From assembly GCA_003153375.1 (NCBI GenBank), contig PLYM01000028.1, positions 1 to 64,000 of the forward strand: 64,000 nt of DNA, written 5' to 3'. The notes below the pieces were generated by a model. The model was not told the origin of the DNA. It made no database searches and saw only the letters and a list, made by a program, of their open reading frames with translations. The position numbers and the translations under genes were made by a program. Of this stretch, positions 45,749-54,553 are shown piece after piece. Every line of letters starts with the position of its first letter. The first letter of the stretch is position 1. The stretch is from Planctomycetaceae bacterium. GTDB lineage: Bacteria > Planctomycetota > Planctomycetia > Pirellulales > PALSA-1355.

Positions 45749-47590
45749 ATGATGATGCGGACCGAAAAGCGAACGAACTTAGCGGCCCCTGTCGGTTCTA
45801 TTCTGCCGCGTGGATCGATGCACGCCCTGGGATTGGTGATTCTTGTTGCGATCGTTTTCTGGCCAATACTCGATAACGGTTTCATTTGGGATGACGCCGA
45901 AAACCTGGAAGACAACCCCGCGCTCAAATCGCTGCCCGGGTTGCGCGACATCTGGTTCAAGCTGGGGGCAACGCCTCAATACTATCCGCTGACGCAAACC
46001 AGTTTCTGGATCGAATATCACCTCTGGAAACTCGACCCGCGTGGCTATCACCTGGTGAGCCTGCTCCTGCACGCGGTCGCGGCGGTGCTGGTGTGGCGCG
46101 TCTTGCTGCGGCTGGCAGTTCCAAGCGCCTGGTTCGCAGCCGCGCTGTTCGCGGTCCATCCGATTTGCGTGGAGAGCGTGGCTTGGGCGACAGAGCGAAA
46201 AAACCTGCTGTCTTGCATCCTGGGCCTGGGCGCGCTGCTGGCCTATTTTCAGTTTTCGCCCCCCGACCATTCGGTTGAGTTGAATAACAGCCCGAGCACG
46301 TCGGCCAGCAGGCGGCGATTTTACGCCTTGGCCCTGTTGTTGTACGCCGGGGCGCTGTTGAGTAAGACGGCCGTCGTGGCCCTGCCCGCCGTGCTGCTGG
46401 TTCTCTTTTGGTGGAAGCACGGCCGGTTGACGTGGCGCGACGCTCGGCCCCTGGTGCCGTTTTTCGCGATCGGGCTGGCACTGGGCTGCCTGACAATCTG
46501 GGTGGAGAAACACCACGTGGGTGCCGCGGGCCAGGAGTGGAACATGCCGCTCGTTGATCGCTTTCTGGTCGCCGGCCGCGCGTTGTGGTTCTATGTCGGC
46601 AAGCTGCTTTGGCCCGACCCGATCGTCTTTGTCTATCCCCGCTGGGCCATCGACTCGCGTGCCGCCTGGCAATATGTCTTTCCCGTGGCTGCGCTGCTGG
46701 CAATCGTTGGACTGTGGCTGGCGCGAGGGCGGCTGGGCCGGGGCCCCATCGCCGCGGTGGTGATCTTTGCTGGGCTGCTCTTGCCGGTGCTCGGATTCTT
46801 CAACGTCTACATGTATCGTTTCACGTTCGTTGCCGATCATCTGCAATACCAGGCCAGCATCGCCCTGTTCGCGCTGGCGGCAGCCGCCCTGGCGACGTTC
46901 GCGGCACGCGTGTTCCCAGCCAAAACGTGGGTCGTCGTGGCGGCCGGCGCCGCGGTGATCGTTCCCCTGGCCTTACGCTCGCGCGCGCAGACGTTTGCCT
47001 ATCAGAATTCCAAGACGATCTATGAGGAGATCATCGCCCACAACCCGCTGTGTTGGATGGCGCACATCAACCTGGCCGAGTACTTGCAGCGGCGCGGCGA
47101 TAGAGCCGCGGGCCTGGCCTGCCTGGAGACGGCCGTAGCGACGTTCAATCGACTCGAGGAGACCGATCCCGATAACTCGGCGATCTTTCGCGGTCGCGGC
47201 GATTTGAATCTGCGACTCGGCAAGCAGCGGCAAGCGATTGCCGATTATGATCGCGCGATCGAACTCGACCCAGAAAATCGCGAGGCGATGAACAATCTGG
47301 CCTGGTTGCTGGCCACCGCGCGTGACGACCGCTTGCGAAACGGCCAACGGGCCGTCGAGTTGGCCAGCCAGCTGGGCAAGGAAGGGAGCAGCGCGAATCC
47401 GCACACGCTGAGCACGCTGGCAGCGGCCCATGCCGAAGTGGGCGACTTCGAGGCCGCCGTGGCCGCGTTGCGACAAGCCGTCGAGCTGAGCGGCGAACAA
47501 GTCAGCCGAAACCTGCATCGCGAGCTCGAAAGCTACGAAGCCGGCAAGCCCTGGCGCGAAGGCCCAGCAATCGCTTCCGACGCCCCTTAG
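45749..47590 (+). CDS. GT-C-type membrane protein with TPR tail (TMTC-like), second copy
   Basis: Paralogue of the protein at 40858, 613 aa, with the same membrane half: DNGFIWDD (Asp48/Asp49), GLRDIWFKLG, PQYYPLTQTSFWIEY and AVHPICVESVAWATERKN. The TPR tail is shorter, with only about three repeats (residues 435-600), and ends with the shared EAMNNLAWLLATARDD block. It starts with three ATG codons in a row; I use the first. The gap of about 200 bases before it shows nothing I can name. Its last four bases overlap the end of a convergent membrane protein gene. The two copies suggest tandem duplication with later change of the tail. Confidence 0.8.
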   Translation: MMMRTEKRTNLAAPVGSILPRGSMHALGLVILVAIVFWPILDNGFIWDDAENLEDNPALKSLPGLRDIWFKLGATPQYYPLTQTSFWIEYHLWKLDPRGYHLVSLLLHAVAAVLVWRVLLRLAVPSAWFAAALFAVHPICVESVAWATERKNLLSCILGLGALLAYFQFSPPDHSVELNNSPSTSASRRRFYALALLLYAGALLSKTAVVALPAVLLVLFWWKHGRLTWRDARPLVPFFAIGLALGCLTIWVEKHHVGAAGQEWNMPLVDRFLVAGRALWFYVGKLLWPDPIVFVYPRWAIDSRAAWQYVFPVAALLAIVGLWLARGRLGRGPIAAVVIFAGLLLPVLGFFNVYMYRFTFVADHLQYQASIALFALAAAALATFAARVFPAKTWVVVAAGAAVIVPLALRSRAQTFAYQNSKTIYEEIIAHNPLCWMAHINLAEYLQRRGDRAAGLACLETAVATFNRLEETDPDNSAIFRGRGDLNLRLGKQRQAIADYDRAIELDPENREAMNNLAWLLATARDDRLRNGQRAVELASQLGKEGSSANPHTLSTLAAAHAEVGDFEAAVAALRQAVELSGEQVSRNLHRELESYEAGKPWREGPAIASDAP

Positions 47591-48120
47591 CCGCCACTGA
47601 GCAGGCGATGAATCCGCGCCAGGATTTCGCGGATGGTGCTCGTCGATCGGGGACCGTGCCGCCCTTCGGGCAGCCGAAGCGAGAAGAACCGCATTCGCGA
47701 AGCGGACGTCGAGGCGCGCTGGGCGCTCGACGACGTTGCGTCGGCCAAATAGTGCGAGAGACTGTCGTCGAACGAACGGGCCCCACTGCCGCGCGGCCCG
47801 AAATCGGGTCCGGCGTCAATCGCTTCGGAGCGGCGAGGATCGCCGAGCGCCGCCGCGACTCCGAATAGGACCGCGGAGATTATCATGGCGCCTACCACCA
47901 CGAACGAGCCGGCAACGGCCCATTGAGAGAGCTGCGGCTGGTCTATCTGTCCTTCGGACCACTCCATCAGTGCCCACAAAACGCTAGCCACGAACGGCAG
48001 CCCAGTACACAAGGCGCCAAGGCCGGCCCCGCGCAACAGGCCCCGGCCGACGGCCCGCGGTCGCCACCATCGATCGCTATCCCCGGACGGCGGGTGCGCG
48101 ATGCTGTTTCGATCGTCCAT
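47587..48120 (-). CDS. membrane protein of unknown function next to nrdR
   Basis: Protein of 177 aa that I do not recognise. Two transmembrane segments (about residues 30-52 and 70-92) are followed by a long polar tail rich in Ser, Arg and Asp, with DDSLSHYLADATSSSAQ in the middle. It starts 22 bases after nrdR on the same strand, with an AGGTG site, so it is probably in the same transcript. The stop overlaps that of the convergent TPR membrane protein gene by three bases. No function can be inferred. Confidence 0.68.
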   Translation of the reverse strand: MDDRNSIAHPPSGDSDRWWRPRAVGRGLLRGAGLGALCTGLPFVASVLWALMEWSEGQIDQPQLSQWAVAGSFVVVGAMIISAVLFGVAAALGDPRRSEAIDAGPDFGPRGSGARSFDDSLSHYLADATSSSAQRASTSASRMRFFSLRLPEGRHGPRSTSTIREILARIHRLLSGG

Positions 48121-48142
48121 CGAAGCACCTGGTCGGCAGCGG

Positions 48143-48769
48143 TTAGTCGTCCCGTCCCGGACCGGCGGGCGGATTGGCCTTGGCCATCATGCCGTCGAGT
48201 TCGTCGACAAAATCCTGCACGTCCTGAAATTGTCGATAGACACTGGCGAAGCGGACGAACGCCACCTGGTCGAGCTTACGCAAATGTTGCATCACCAACT
48301 CTCCCAGAATCGTCGATTCGACCTCGGGCTCGGCCCGGGCGTGTACGTCGTTTTCGACTTCGACGACGATCGCCTCGATCTGCTCGTCGCTGATCGATCG
48401 CTTCCAGCAGGCCTTTTCGAGTCCCTGGCGTATTTTCTGCCGCTCGAAGGGGGCCCGGGTGCCATCCTTCTTGATGACCTTGATGGCGCGCTCCTCGCTG
48501 CGTTCGAAGGTCGCGTATTGCCGGCGGCAGGCCAGACACTCGCGCTGGCGACGGACGGCAAAGCCGCCTTCACCAATATCGGTTTCTAGCAGGCGGTTAC
48601 TGTCCTCGTGACAAAACGGGCACTTGATCGGATCGTCGACGCGCTCATACGTGTTATAGCGCGTCTGACAGCCCAGGCACTCACGGCGACGGCGAATCGC
48701 GAAGCCATCGTGACTCGTGCGCGAGTCGATGACCCGGTCGTTGTCGACGCCGCAACTAGGACATTTCAT
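48143..48769 (-). CDS. nrdR: ribonucleotide reductase repressor NrdR with doubled zinc ribbon
   Basis: Transcriptional repressor of ribonucleotide reductase genes, 208 aa against the usual 150-160. The difference is a duplicated N-terminal zinc ribbon: Cys3, Cys6, Cys31, Cys34 in the first (MKCPSCG, RRECLGC) and Cys50, Cys53, Cys78, Cys81 in the second (IKCPFCH, QRECLAC), each with the family's RR-rich loop. The ATP-cone domain follows from about residue 96 (VIKKDGTRAPFERQKIRQGL). The C-terminal FVRFASVYRQFQD is typical. The duplication may widen or strengthen DNA contact with NrdR boxes. No nrd gene is in the window. Confidence 0.93.
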   Translation of the reverse strand: MKCPSCGVDNDRVIDSRTSHDGFAIRRRRECLGCQTRYNTYERVDDPIKCPFCHEDSNRLLETDIGEGGFAVRRQRECLACRRQYATFERSEERAIKVIKKDGTRAPFERQKIRQGLEKACWKRSISDEQIEAIVVEVENDVHARAEPEVESTILGELVMQHLRKLDQVAFVRFASVYRQFQDVQDFVDELDGMMAKANPPAGPGRDD

Positions 48770-49007
48770 GACAGACTCGATGCCGGCGAGCTAGCCCGGC
48801 GAACGCACAGGGCCCGCCAATGGGCCCAAACCTGGGCACCCCCATGATACCAAGAAGGGTTGGACCAACCAGCCGACAGGGCCAAATTGAGCGCGCTGGC
48901 CCCCGCACGACCGGCTCGCGAAGCTCTAGTGCCGTTTGCTCAGCCAACCTTATAATTGCGACGCGCCGTTCTTCGATTTCCGGGTCACGCGAGTCAGGAG
49001 GGTTCGC

Positions 49008-49694
49008 ATGAAATGCCAGGTTTGCCATGCCGAAGCCGGCGCCGACGCGGCCTTTTGCCCCCACTGCGGCGCCAAACTGGCGGGCATTGACAGCAAAGCG
49101 GCAAATCCGGCTGCGGCACCTGCCGTGGTCGAAGAGGGGAGCGGCGCCACGGCCGGCGCGGCTCTGGGAGGGCGCCGCCGCGCGGTCGATGTGCCCGAGG
49201 AAACTTTGTGGGAAGGCCGCTATTCGCCCAAAGCCATGTTCGGGTCCATCTTGGGAGCCGCGATCGCCACGCTGGCGCTCTTGATCGTGGCGGGATTGCT
49301 CGGCGACTCCGACTTCTGGGGCGTGCCGTTGGCTGGCATCGCCGTGATCTGGCTGCTGGTTGCCGTTCGCTTCGCGCACAAGCGGCTCGGCATTCACTAT
49401 AAGCTGACCAACCAGATGTTCTATCACCAGCACGGCGTGCTCACCCGCGTGAGCAATCGGGTGGAAGCGATCGACATCAACGACGTGACGTATGTTCAGG
49501 GTTTGCTCGATCGCCTGGTGAACGTCGGCAAGATTCGGATCGCTTCCAGCGATCAGACCAACGGCACGCTGTGGGTCGAAGGTGTCGAGAACGTGCAGGA
49601 CGTGGCCAAGTTGATCGACAAGGCTCGCCGCGCCGAACGCATCCGCCGCGGCGTCAGCGTCGAATCGATTGGCGGCGGGGCGCCATCTCCCTAG
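49008..49694 (+). CDS. zinc-ribbon plus bacterial PH-domain membrane protein
   Basis: Protein of 228 aa. A zinc ribbon (MKCQVCHAEAG, FCPHCG; four Cys) opens the chain, a polar linker follows, then VPEETLWEGRYSPKAMFGS leads into two transmembrane segments (about residues 78-120) and a bacterial PH domain (YdbS/bPH_2 type: YKLTNQMFYHQHGVLTRVSNRVEAIDINDVTYVQGLLDRLVNVGKI in outline). The role of these proteins is mostly unknown. AGGAGG six bases before the ATG is one of the best ribosome sites in the window. It is divergent from nrdR and convergent with rpoN. Confidence 0.82.
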   Translation: MKCQVCHAEAGADAAFCPHCGAKLAGIDSKAANPAAAPAVVEEGSGATAGAALGGRRRAVDVPEETLWEGRYSPKAMFGSILGAAIATLALLIVAGLLGDSDFWGVPLAGIAVIWLLVAVRFAHKRLGIHYKLTNQMFYHQHGVLTRVSNRVEAIDINDVTYVQGLLDRLVNVGKIRIASSDQTNGTLWVEGVENVQDVAKLIDKARRAERIRRGVSVESIGGGAPSP

Positions 49695-49743
49695 CGCTGC
49701 TGCCCGCCCAAAGCGTCGAAAGCGACTGCGCAAACCGGCAGCG

Positions 49744-51438
49744 CTACTCTCCGGCCGACAAGTCCGAGACGCCGTTGGACTTGTGCGGCTCGGCCCCGTG
49801 CGAATCAGACCCGTGCGAATCGGCGGCACGGCCGAAGCTCTTGTGGCCGTCGCTCGCCGCGTGATGACTCGCACCATCCCCGTGTTGCGGCCGCTCTTCA
49901 ACGAGTTGAGCGGGCACGTCGGCCAGCGGCGTCGGGGGAATAGCTGCAACTGGGGGAGCGGGGGCACTCCAGTCGCGGCGCTGGCGCGAGCTGGCGATGT
50001 CCATGGCCTTGCGATATTTGGTCACCGTGCGACGGGCCACGGTCAAACCGTGCTTGGCCAATTCTCCCACCAGGTCATCGTCGCTGAGCGGATGCTGCTT
50101 GTTTTCGTTGTCGATGATTTCCTGCAACTTCAGTCGCACGGCGTCCCAGGCAATTTCCTCGCCGGCCGCGCTCACGGTGCCGCCGCAGAAAAATCGCTTG
50201 AGCGGAAAAATGCCGCGGGGCGTTTGAATCCATTTATCGTCGACCGCGCGGCTGACCGTGGTGACGTGTACGCCCACCTTGTCGGCGATTTGCTGCATTT
50301 TCAGGGGCTCGATGGCCTCGGGCCCCTTGCTGAGAAACTCGGTCTGATGGTCGACGATGGCCTGCGCCACGCGCGTCAGCGTGTTGCGGCGCTGCTCGAT
50401 CGATTCGATCAGCCACTGCGCCGAATTGATCTTCCGCTTGATGTATTCGCGGGTTTCGGCGTTGGCCTCACCGCTGGTGAGCAGCTTGCGGTAGTAGGCG
50501 CTGATATAGAGGGTCGGCGTGCGGCCGTCCTCGAGTCGCACCTTGTATTTATTGTCGTCGCCCAGTTCGACGAACACGTCGGGCGTGACATTGGGCACGA
50601 AAGCATCACCAAAATTCGCGCCCGGCTTGGGATTCAACTTGCGCAGCTCGTCGCGTGTCTGCTGAATCAGCGTGATCGAATAACCGGTCTTGCGCTCAAT
50701 GACCGGCAGACGGTTGTGCTCCAGATCCTCGAGATGGGTCGAGATGATCGTCTTGAGCTGTTCGTAATGCGGCATGTTGGGCAGGAGCTGCAACAACAGG
50801 CACTCCCGCAGGTCGCGGGCTGCCACGCCCGGCGGGTCGAGTTTTTGCACGACGGCCAGCGCCTGCTGCGCCAAGGCCAGTTGATCGGGGCCGCCGGTGG
50901 GATCGATCGTGTCCTCCAGCCGCGACTGTAAATAGCCGTTGGCGTCGAGGTTGTAGATGATACGGTCGCACATCGCCCGCAACTCGGGGCTGAGATTGAA
51001 CCAACCGAGCTGATCGTGCAGATAGTCGTGCAATGATTGCGGACGGGCCACCATGTTGGCCATCGCGTCGTGCTTGCGGGCCCCCTCTTCCTCGACCCGC
51101 GTGCTCGAGGGACGCGAGCGCTCCTCGAAGTGGTCGGGCCACTCCTCGTCCATGTTCAGCAGCCGCTCGAAATCCTCCTCATGGTTCTTCGTGTCGTCGA
51201 CCACCAACTCGCGCTCTTCCTCGCTGGGCGCGTTGGGGTTTTCTTCCTCGACGGGCTCCTCGGGCAGATCGAGATCCTCGTCGGCCAGGTCGAGCACCGG
51301 GTTCTCTTGAATCTCCTGCTCGATGCGTTCCTGCAGCGCCATGATCGGCAACTGCAGAATTTCCATCGACTGGATCATGCGCGGCGCAAGCACCTGCTTT
51401 TGAACCATGCGCAGTTCTTGGCCGAAGGAAAGTCGCAT
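49744..51438 (-). CDS. rpoN: RNA polymerase sigma-54 factor with His-rich C-terminal tail
   Basis: Alternative sigma factor for activator-dependent promoters, 564 aa. The N-terminal Gln-rich region I (LSFGQELRMVQKQVLAPRMIQSMEILQLPIMALQERI in outline) is clear, an acidic region II follows, then the core-binding domain, and the RpoN box ARRTVTKYRK at residues 468-477. In most RpoN proteins the box lies within about 25 residues of the end; here a low-complexity tail of about 80 residues rich in His, Ser, Asp and Pro follows. It is read last in the ffs-dnaX-ybaB-recR-rpoN strand, 85 bases after recR. No strong ribosome site before the ATG. Confidence 0.95.
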   Translation of the reverse strand: MRLSFGQELRMVQKQVLAPRMIQSMEILQLPIMALQERIEQEIQENPVLDLADEDLDLPEEPVEEENPNAPSEEERELVVDDTKNHEEDFERLLNMDEEWPDHFEERSRPSSTRVEEEGARKHDAMANMVARPQSLHDYLHDQLGWFNLSPELRAMCDRIIYNLDANGYLQSRLEDTIDPTGGPDQLALAQQALAVVQKLDPPGVAARDLRECLLLQLLPNMPHYEQLKTIISTHLEDLEHNRLPVIERKTGYSITLIQQTRDELRKLNPKPGANFGDAFVPNVTPDVFVELGDDNKYKVRLEDGRTPTLYISAYYRKLLTSGEANAETREYIKRKINSAQWLIESIEQRRNTLTRVAQAIVDHQTEFLSKGPEAIEPLKMQQIADKVGVHVTTVSRAVDDKWIQTPRGIFPLKRFFCGGTVSAAGEEIAWDAVRLKLQEIIDNENKQHPLSDDDLVGELAKHGLTVARRTVTKYRKAMDIASSRQRRDWSAPAPPVAAIPPTPLADVPAQLVEERPQHGDGASHHAASDGHKSFGRAADSHGSDSHGAEPHKSNGVSDLSAGE

Positions 51439-51523
51439 ATTTGTTGTTAACCAGGTTGTGTCGGATGGCAGACACCGCGCCAGGGGTCTCGCGCCGCGTC
51501 GCCGGGGGTCAAAACTTCAGGGA

Positions 51524-52117
51524 TCAAAACTTTTGGCGGCCCGCCAGGGCGTCGGCCAAAATCTCCTTGTTAGCAAATTCTAGCACGCTTCCGCTCGTGA
51601 TGCCGCGCGCCAAGCGGGTGACTTCCAGCGGCAAGTCGGCCAGCAGGTTCGAGATATAGAGCGCCGTTCCATCGCCTTCCAGCGTTGGATTCGTGGCCAT
51701 GATGACCTCGCGAAAGCCTCCTTTTCGCACCCGCTGTTCAAGCGCCTCGATCGTCAACTGCTCGGGCCCGATGCCGTCCAGCGGAGCAATTCGGCCCAAA
51801 AGCACGTGGTAGAGCCCGCGATAGGTGCCGGGTTGTTCCAGAGCCATCAGGTCGCGCGGCTGCTCAACCACGCACAGTTGGCCGTGGTCACGCCGGGCAT
51901 CGCGACAAATCTCGCACTCTTCCTGTTCCGTCAGATTATAGCAGTTGCGGCAGTAGCGGACGTTTTGTTTTACGCTGCGAATCGCCTCGGCCAGCGCCGT
52001 GGCCTCGGTTTCGTGAATTCGCAACACGTGATAGGCCAGCCGTTCGGCCGACTTTTTGCCAATGCCGGGCAGCTTGGCAAATTCATCGATTAGTTTCGTG
52101 ACCGATTCACTGATCAA
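51524..52117 (-). CDS. recR: recombination mediator RecR
   Basis: Helps load RecA on gapped DNA with RecO and RecF, 197 aa, the normal length. An N-terminal helix-hairpin-helix ([15 protein letters not shown]), a Cys4 zinc finger ([16 protein letters not shown]), the Toprim domain ([14 protein letters not shown]) and the C-terminal [12 protein letters not shown] are all present. The start is TTG at 52117, where the protein begins like its family ([11 protein letters not shown]); GAGG lies 11 bases upstream. It follows ybaB by 52 bases. The dnaX-ybaB-recR order is conserved in many bacteria. Confidence 0.97.
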   Translation of the reverse strand: MISESVTKLIDEFAKLPGIGKKSAERLAYHVLRIHETEATALAEAIRSVKQNVRYCRNCYNLTEQEECEICRDARRDHGQLCVVEQPRDLMALEQPGTYRGLYHVLLGRIAPLDGIGPEQLTIEALEQRVRKGGFREVIMATNPTLEGDGTALYISNLLADLPLEVTRLARGITSGSVLEFANKEILADALAGRQKF

Positions 52118-52169
52118 AGTCTGCCAGCCTCACCTTCCATGCGCCATTGAGTGGAGTCTGCCCCCCATT

Positions 52170-52550
52170 TTAGGCTGGTGGCTTGTCAGGGTCACCCCCC
52201 GAAAGCTGCGAAAGCAACGAGCTCATGTCGGGCATGTCGACCCCTTCGGTGAGCGATTTCATGGCCTCGAGGTGAAGTTCTTTCGCCTTGGCCAGAGCCT
52301 GATTGACGGCCGCGGGCAGCAAATCTTCGATGAGCTCGCGGTCACCTGAGGTGATCAGCGACGGGTCGATGCGGCAACTGAGCATCTCGCCCAGCCCATT
52401 CACTTCGACCTGAACCATGCCGCCACCGCTCGAACCCTCGGCCCGGCGCGTTTTGAGTTCTTCAGTAATCACCTGCATCTTGCCGCCCATGGCCTGGGCC
52501 TGCTTGATGAACGAGCCAATATTCGCCAGATTACCCAAACCTTTAAACAT
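52170..52550 (-). CDS. ybaB: YbaB/EbfC-family nucleoid-associated protein
   Basis: Small DNA-binding protein, 126 aa, found between dnaX and recR in many bacteria. The family core is seen in KMQVITEELKTRRAEGSSGGGMVQVEVNG-type sequence and DRELIEDLLPAAVNQALAKAKEL, with a C-terminal LSQLSGG tail. The ATG has GGAG eight bases upstream and the gene begins 20 bases after dnaX, so it is in the same transcript. It acts as a dimer that binds and bends DNA without strict sequence preference. Confidence 0.95.
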   Translation of the reverse strand: MFKGLGNLANIGSFIKQAQAMGGKMQVITEELKTRRAEGSSGGGMVQVEVNGLGEMLSCRIDPSLITSGDRELIEDLLPAAVNQALAKAKELHLEAMKSLTEGVDMPDMSSLLSQLSGGDPDKPPA

Positions 52551-52570
52551 GCACTTCTCCTCTCGGCAGG

Positions 52571-54355
52571 CTAACCGTCTTGTTCCTCGACGCGAACCAC
52601 GCGGGCGTCGAAAAGTTCAGCGGCCCGCCGGACCAAGGGATGCTCGGCCTTTTCGGCCAGCCGTTGGCGATTGGGCACGGCTCGGCGCGGCGCCGCCGTC
52701 GCGGTTTCCTCTTCCTTGAGCGTGTTGAACTCGATCTGAATGGTGCCGCCGGCCGCCTCGGCCAGCGCTGCTTGCAGCTTGGCAAGCTGATCGGGTCGCT
52801 CACAGAAAACTCTGCACGCAGTATACTTCGGGCGGAAGGCAATCACCAGACGATTCGGCGCGGCGAGCGTGACCGATTCGCAGAGCGCCGCGTTCTCAGC
52901 CGCCAGATCGGAAAGGCTCTCCAACGCCCGTCGCCAGATCGCATCGACGGATGCGGTCGACAGCGCAATCGGCTCTTGTGCCCGTCGCGGCTCGACCGAA
53001 TCAGGACCGTTGACACCACTGAGCGCACCGTTCGGCTCGGGCGCCCGCGGCGGCAACTCAGCTTTTTTTTTTGCCGCCGCGTCGGAAATCGCCGCAGCAG
53101 ACGAACCGATCGACGGCCGCGCCGGTCGCGTCTCGGGCAGATCCACCGCGACCCCGCTGCGCATCTGCGCGACCAAATCGGCCAGCGCGTCGAGGTTTTC
53201 AAGGTTCGCAATCCGCACCAGCGCCATCTCGGCCAGCGTGCGGCTCTGCGTGCTATAGCGCAAGCGCGCGAGGGTGTGGTCCAGAATCTGCATGATCGCC
53301 AGGACCGTCTCCAATCCCAGCTCCTTGCCGGCCTCGGTCAGCCGCTCGTGCTCGGCGGGCGCCGTGTGCAAGAAGGCGTCCGGCGGACAGCCGACGGCCG
53401 CCGTCATGCAATCGCGGAAGTAACCGAGCAATTGTTCGAGCAACTGGCCAACGTCAACACCTTCGGTCAAGGCCAGGTCCAGGTCGGCAATAGCCTGCCG
53501 AGCGTCGCGGGCAACCAGGTGGCCAACCAGTCCAGCCAGGCGCACGTCACCGGCCGTGCCGAGCATCGTGTGGACGTCGGCCGTGGTGATGTGCCGGCCG
53601 CCAAAACCCAACAGTTGTTCGAGCAACGACTGGCTGTCGCGCATCGAGCCGGCAGCCCGCCGCGCCAGCATGGCCAAGGCTTCGTCGTCGGCCGTGACGC
53701 CTTCGGCCTCGACGATCTGCCGCAGCCGCGCGATGATCGACGGCAGCTGGATGCCGGCGAAATCGAACCGCTGGCAGCGCGACAGGATCGTGATCGGAAT
53801 CTTCGTGGCTTCGGTCGTGCAGAAGATGAACTTGACGTGCTCGGGCGGCTCTTCGAGTGTCTTGAGCAAGGCGTTGAAGGCCTCGCGCGTGAGCATGTGA
53901 ACTTCGTCGATGATGTAAATCTTGTACCGCGCCCGACTGGGCCGGATGCTGACGTTTTGCCGCAATTGGCGAATTTCATCGATGCCACGATTGCTGGCAC
54001 CATCGATTTCCAGCACGTCAACGTCGCTGCCGGCCGCGATGCTCTGGCAGATGTCGCACTCATTACAGGGCGTGGCCGTCGGGCCCTGCTGGCAGTTGAG
54101 GGCCTTGGCGAGAATGCGGGCCGCCGATGTCTTGCCCACCCCTCGCGCGCCTGTGAACAGGTAGGCATGGCCCACGCGATTGGCCGCGATGGCACCCGTC
54201 AGGGCGCGGGCGACGTGCTCCTGGCCGATCAGCTCTTCGAACGTCCGCGGCCGATAACGGCGAGCCACCACCACGTATTGCCCTGCCCGATCGGGGGCGG
54301 GGGCGGCTGGCGAATCTGAATTGGCGTCGTGCGCGGACATTGATGTCAGGTCCAT
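52571..54355 (-). CDS. dnaX: DNA polymerase III clamp-loader subunit tau/gamma
   Basis: Clamp-loader ATPase, 594 aa. The P-loop GARGVGKTSAAR, the Cys4 zinc module (ALNCQQGPTATPCNECDIC), the DEVHMLTREAFNALLK Walker B and the SRC arginine-finger motif (LSRCQRF) are in order. The C-terminal third is the tau-type region, Pro/Ala-rich in the linker. I take the ATG at 54355; an ATG at 54340 is an alternative. A longer frame reaches back to 54472 but would overlap the SRP RNA gene, so it is not used. The Lys run near 53067 (KKKAE from AAAAAAA-type codons) could allow frameshifting to a gamma form, as in some bacteria. Confidence 0.96.
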   Translation of the reverse strand: MDLTSMSAHDANSDSPAAPAPDRAGQYVVVARRYRPRTFEELIGQEHVARALTGAIAANRVGHAYLFTGARGVGKTSAARILAKALNCQQGPTATPCNECDICQSIAAGSDVDVLEIDGASNRGIDEIRQLRQNVSIRPSRARYKIYIIDEVHMLTREAFNALLKTLEEPPEHVKFIFCTTEATKIPITILSRCQRFDFAGIQLPSIIARLRQIVEAEGVTADDEALAMLARRAAGSMRDSQSLLEQLLGFGGRHITTADVHTMLGTAGDVRLAGLVGHLVARDARQAIADLDLALTEGVDVGQLLEQLLGYFRDCMTAAVGCPPDAFLHTAPAEHERLTEAGKELGLETVLAIMQILDHTLARLRYSTQSRTLAEMALVRIANLENLDALADLVAQMRSGVAVDLPETRPARPSIGSSAAAISDAAAKKKAELPPRAPEPNGALSGVNGPDSVEPRRAQEPIALSTASVDAIWRRALESLSDLAAENAALCESVTLAAPNRLVIAFRPKYTACRVFCERPDQLAKLQAALAEAAGGTIQIEFNTLKEEETATAAPRRAVPNRQRLAEKAEHPLVRRAAELFDARVVRVEEQDG

Positions 54356-54385
54356 CGACGTGTGCCCGGCCGGGCGAGCGGCCGT

Positions 54386-54497
54386 CGGCCTCGGATGAGA
54401 GGCCCGTCGCACAAAGAGATGACTGTTTATGGCTGCTGACTTTCGTCCCTGACCAGGTTCACAGGTCCCCATTGCGAGGGCCCCTCATCAGAGGCCG
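54386..54497 (-). ncRNA. ffs: signal recognition particle RNA (small bacterial type)
   Basis: RNA scaffold of the signal recognition particle, about 112 nt. The conserved domain IV is present on the minus strand: GAACCTGGTCAGG, then a GAAA tetraloop closed by GAC/GUC, then AGCAGCC. The distal stem pairs over its full length: CGGCCTC with GAGGCCG, GATGAG with CTCATC, GGCCC with GGGCC, and CGCA with TGCG, separated by single-base bulges. It lies directly upstream of dnaX, a position known for this gene in other bacteria. The ends are set at the base of the stem and may be a few bases off; transcription probably starts about 20 bases upstream. Confidence 0.9.
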
Positions 54498-54524
54498 CAG
54501 GCGAGGCAGTTTGCGAAACCGTTA

Positions 54525-54553
54525 TTTTTACGTTCCCGGGGGGCAGCCGTCAA
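54525..54553 (-). promoter_or_regulatory. promoter of the SRP RNA gene
   Basis: On the minus strand TTGACG and TAAAAA are separated by exactly 17 bases, placing a start a few bases before the SRP RNA stem. The block is the most promoter-like sequence in this GC-rich gap. Confidence 0.6.

Noticed and set aside
52580-54319. 579-codon plus-strand frame opposite dnaX
   Set aside because: Shadow of dnaX with Arg/Gln/Asp-rich low-complexity translation.
54356-54472. Longer N-terminus for dnaX
   Set aside because: It would overlap the SRP RNA gene and has no family similarity.
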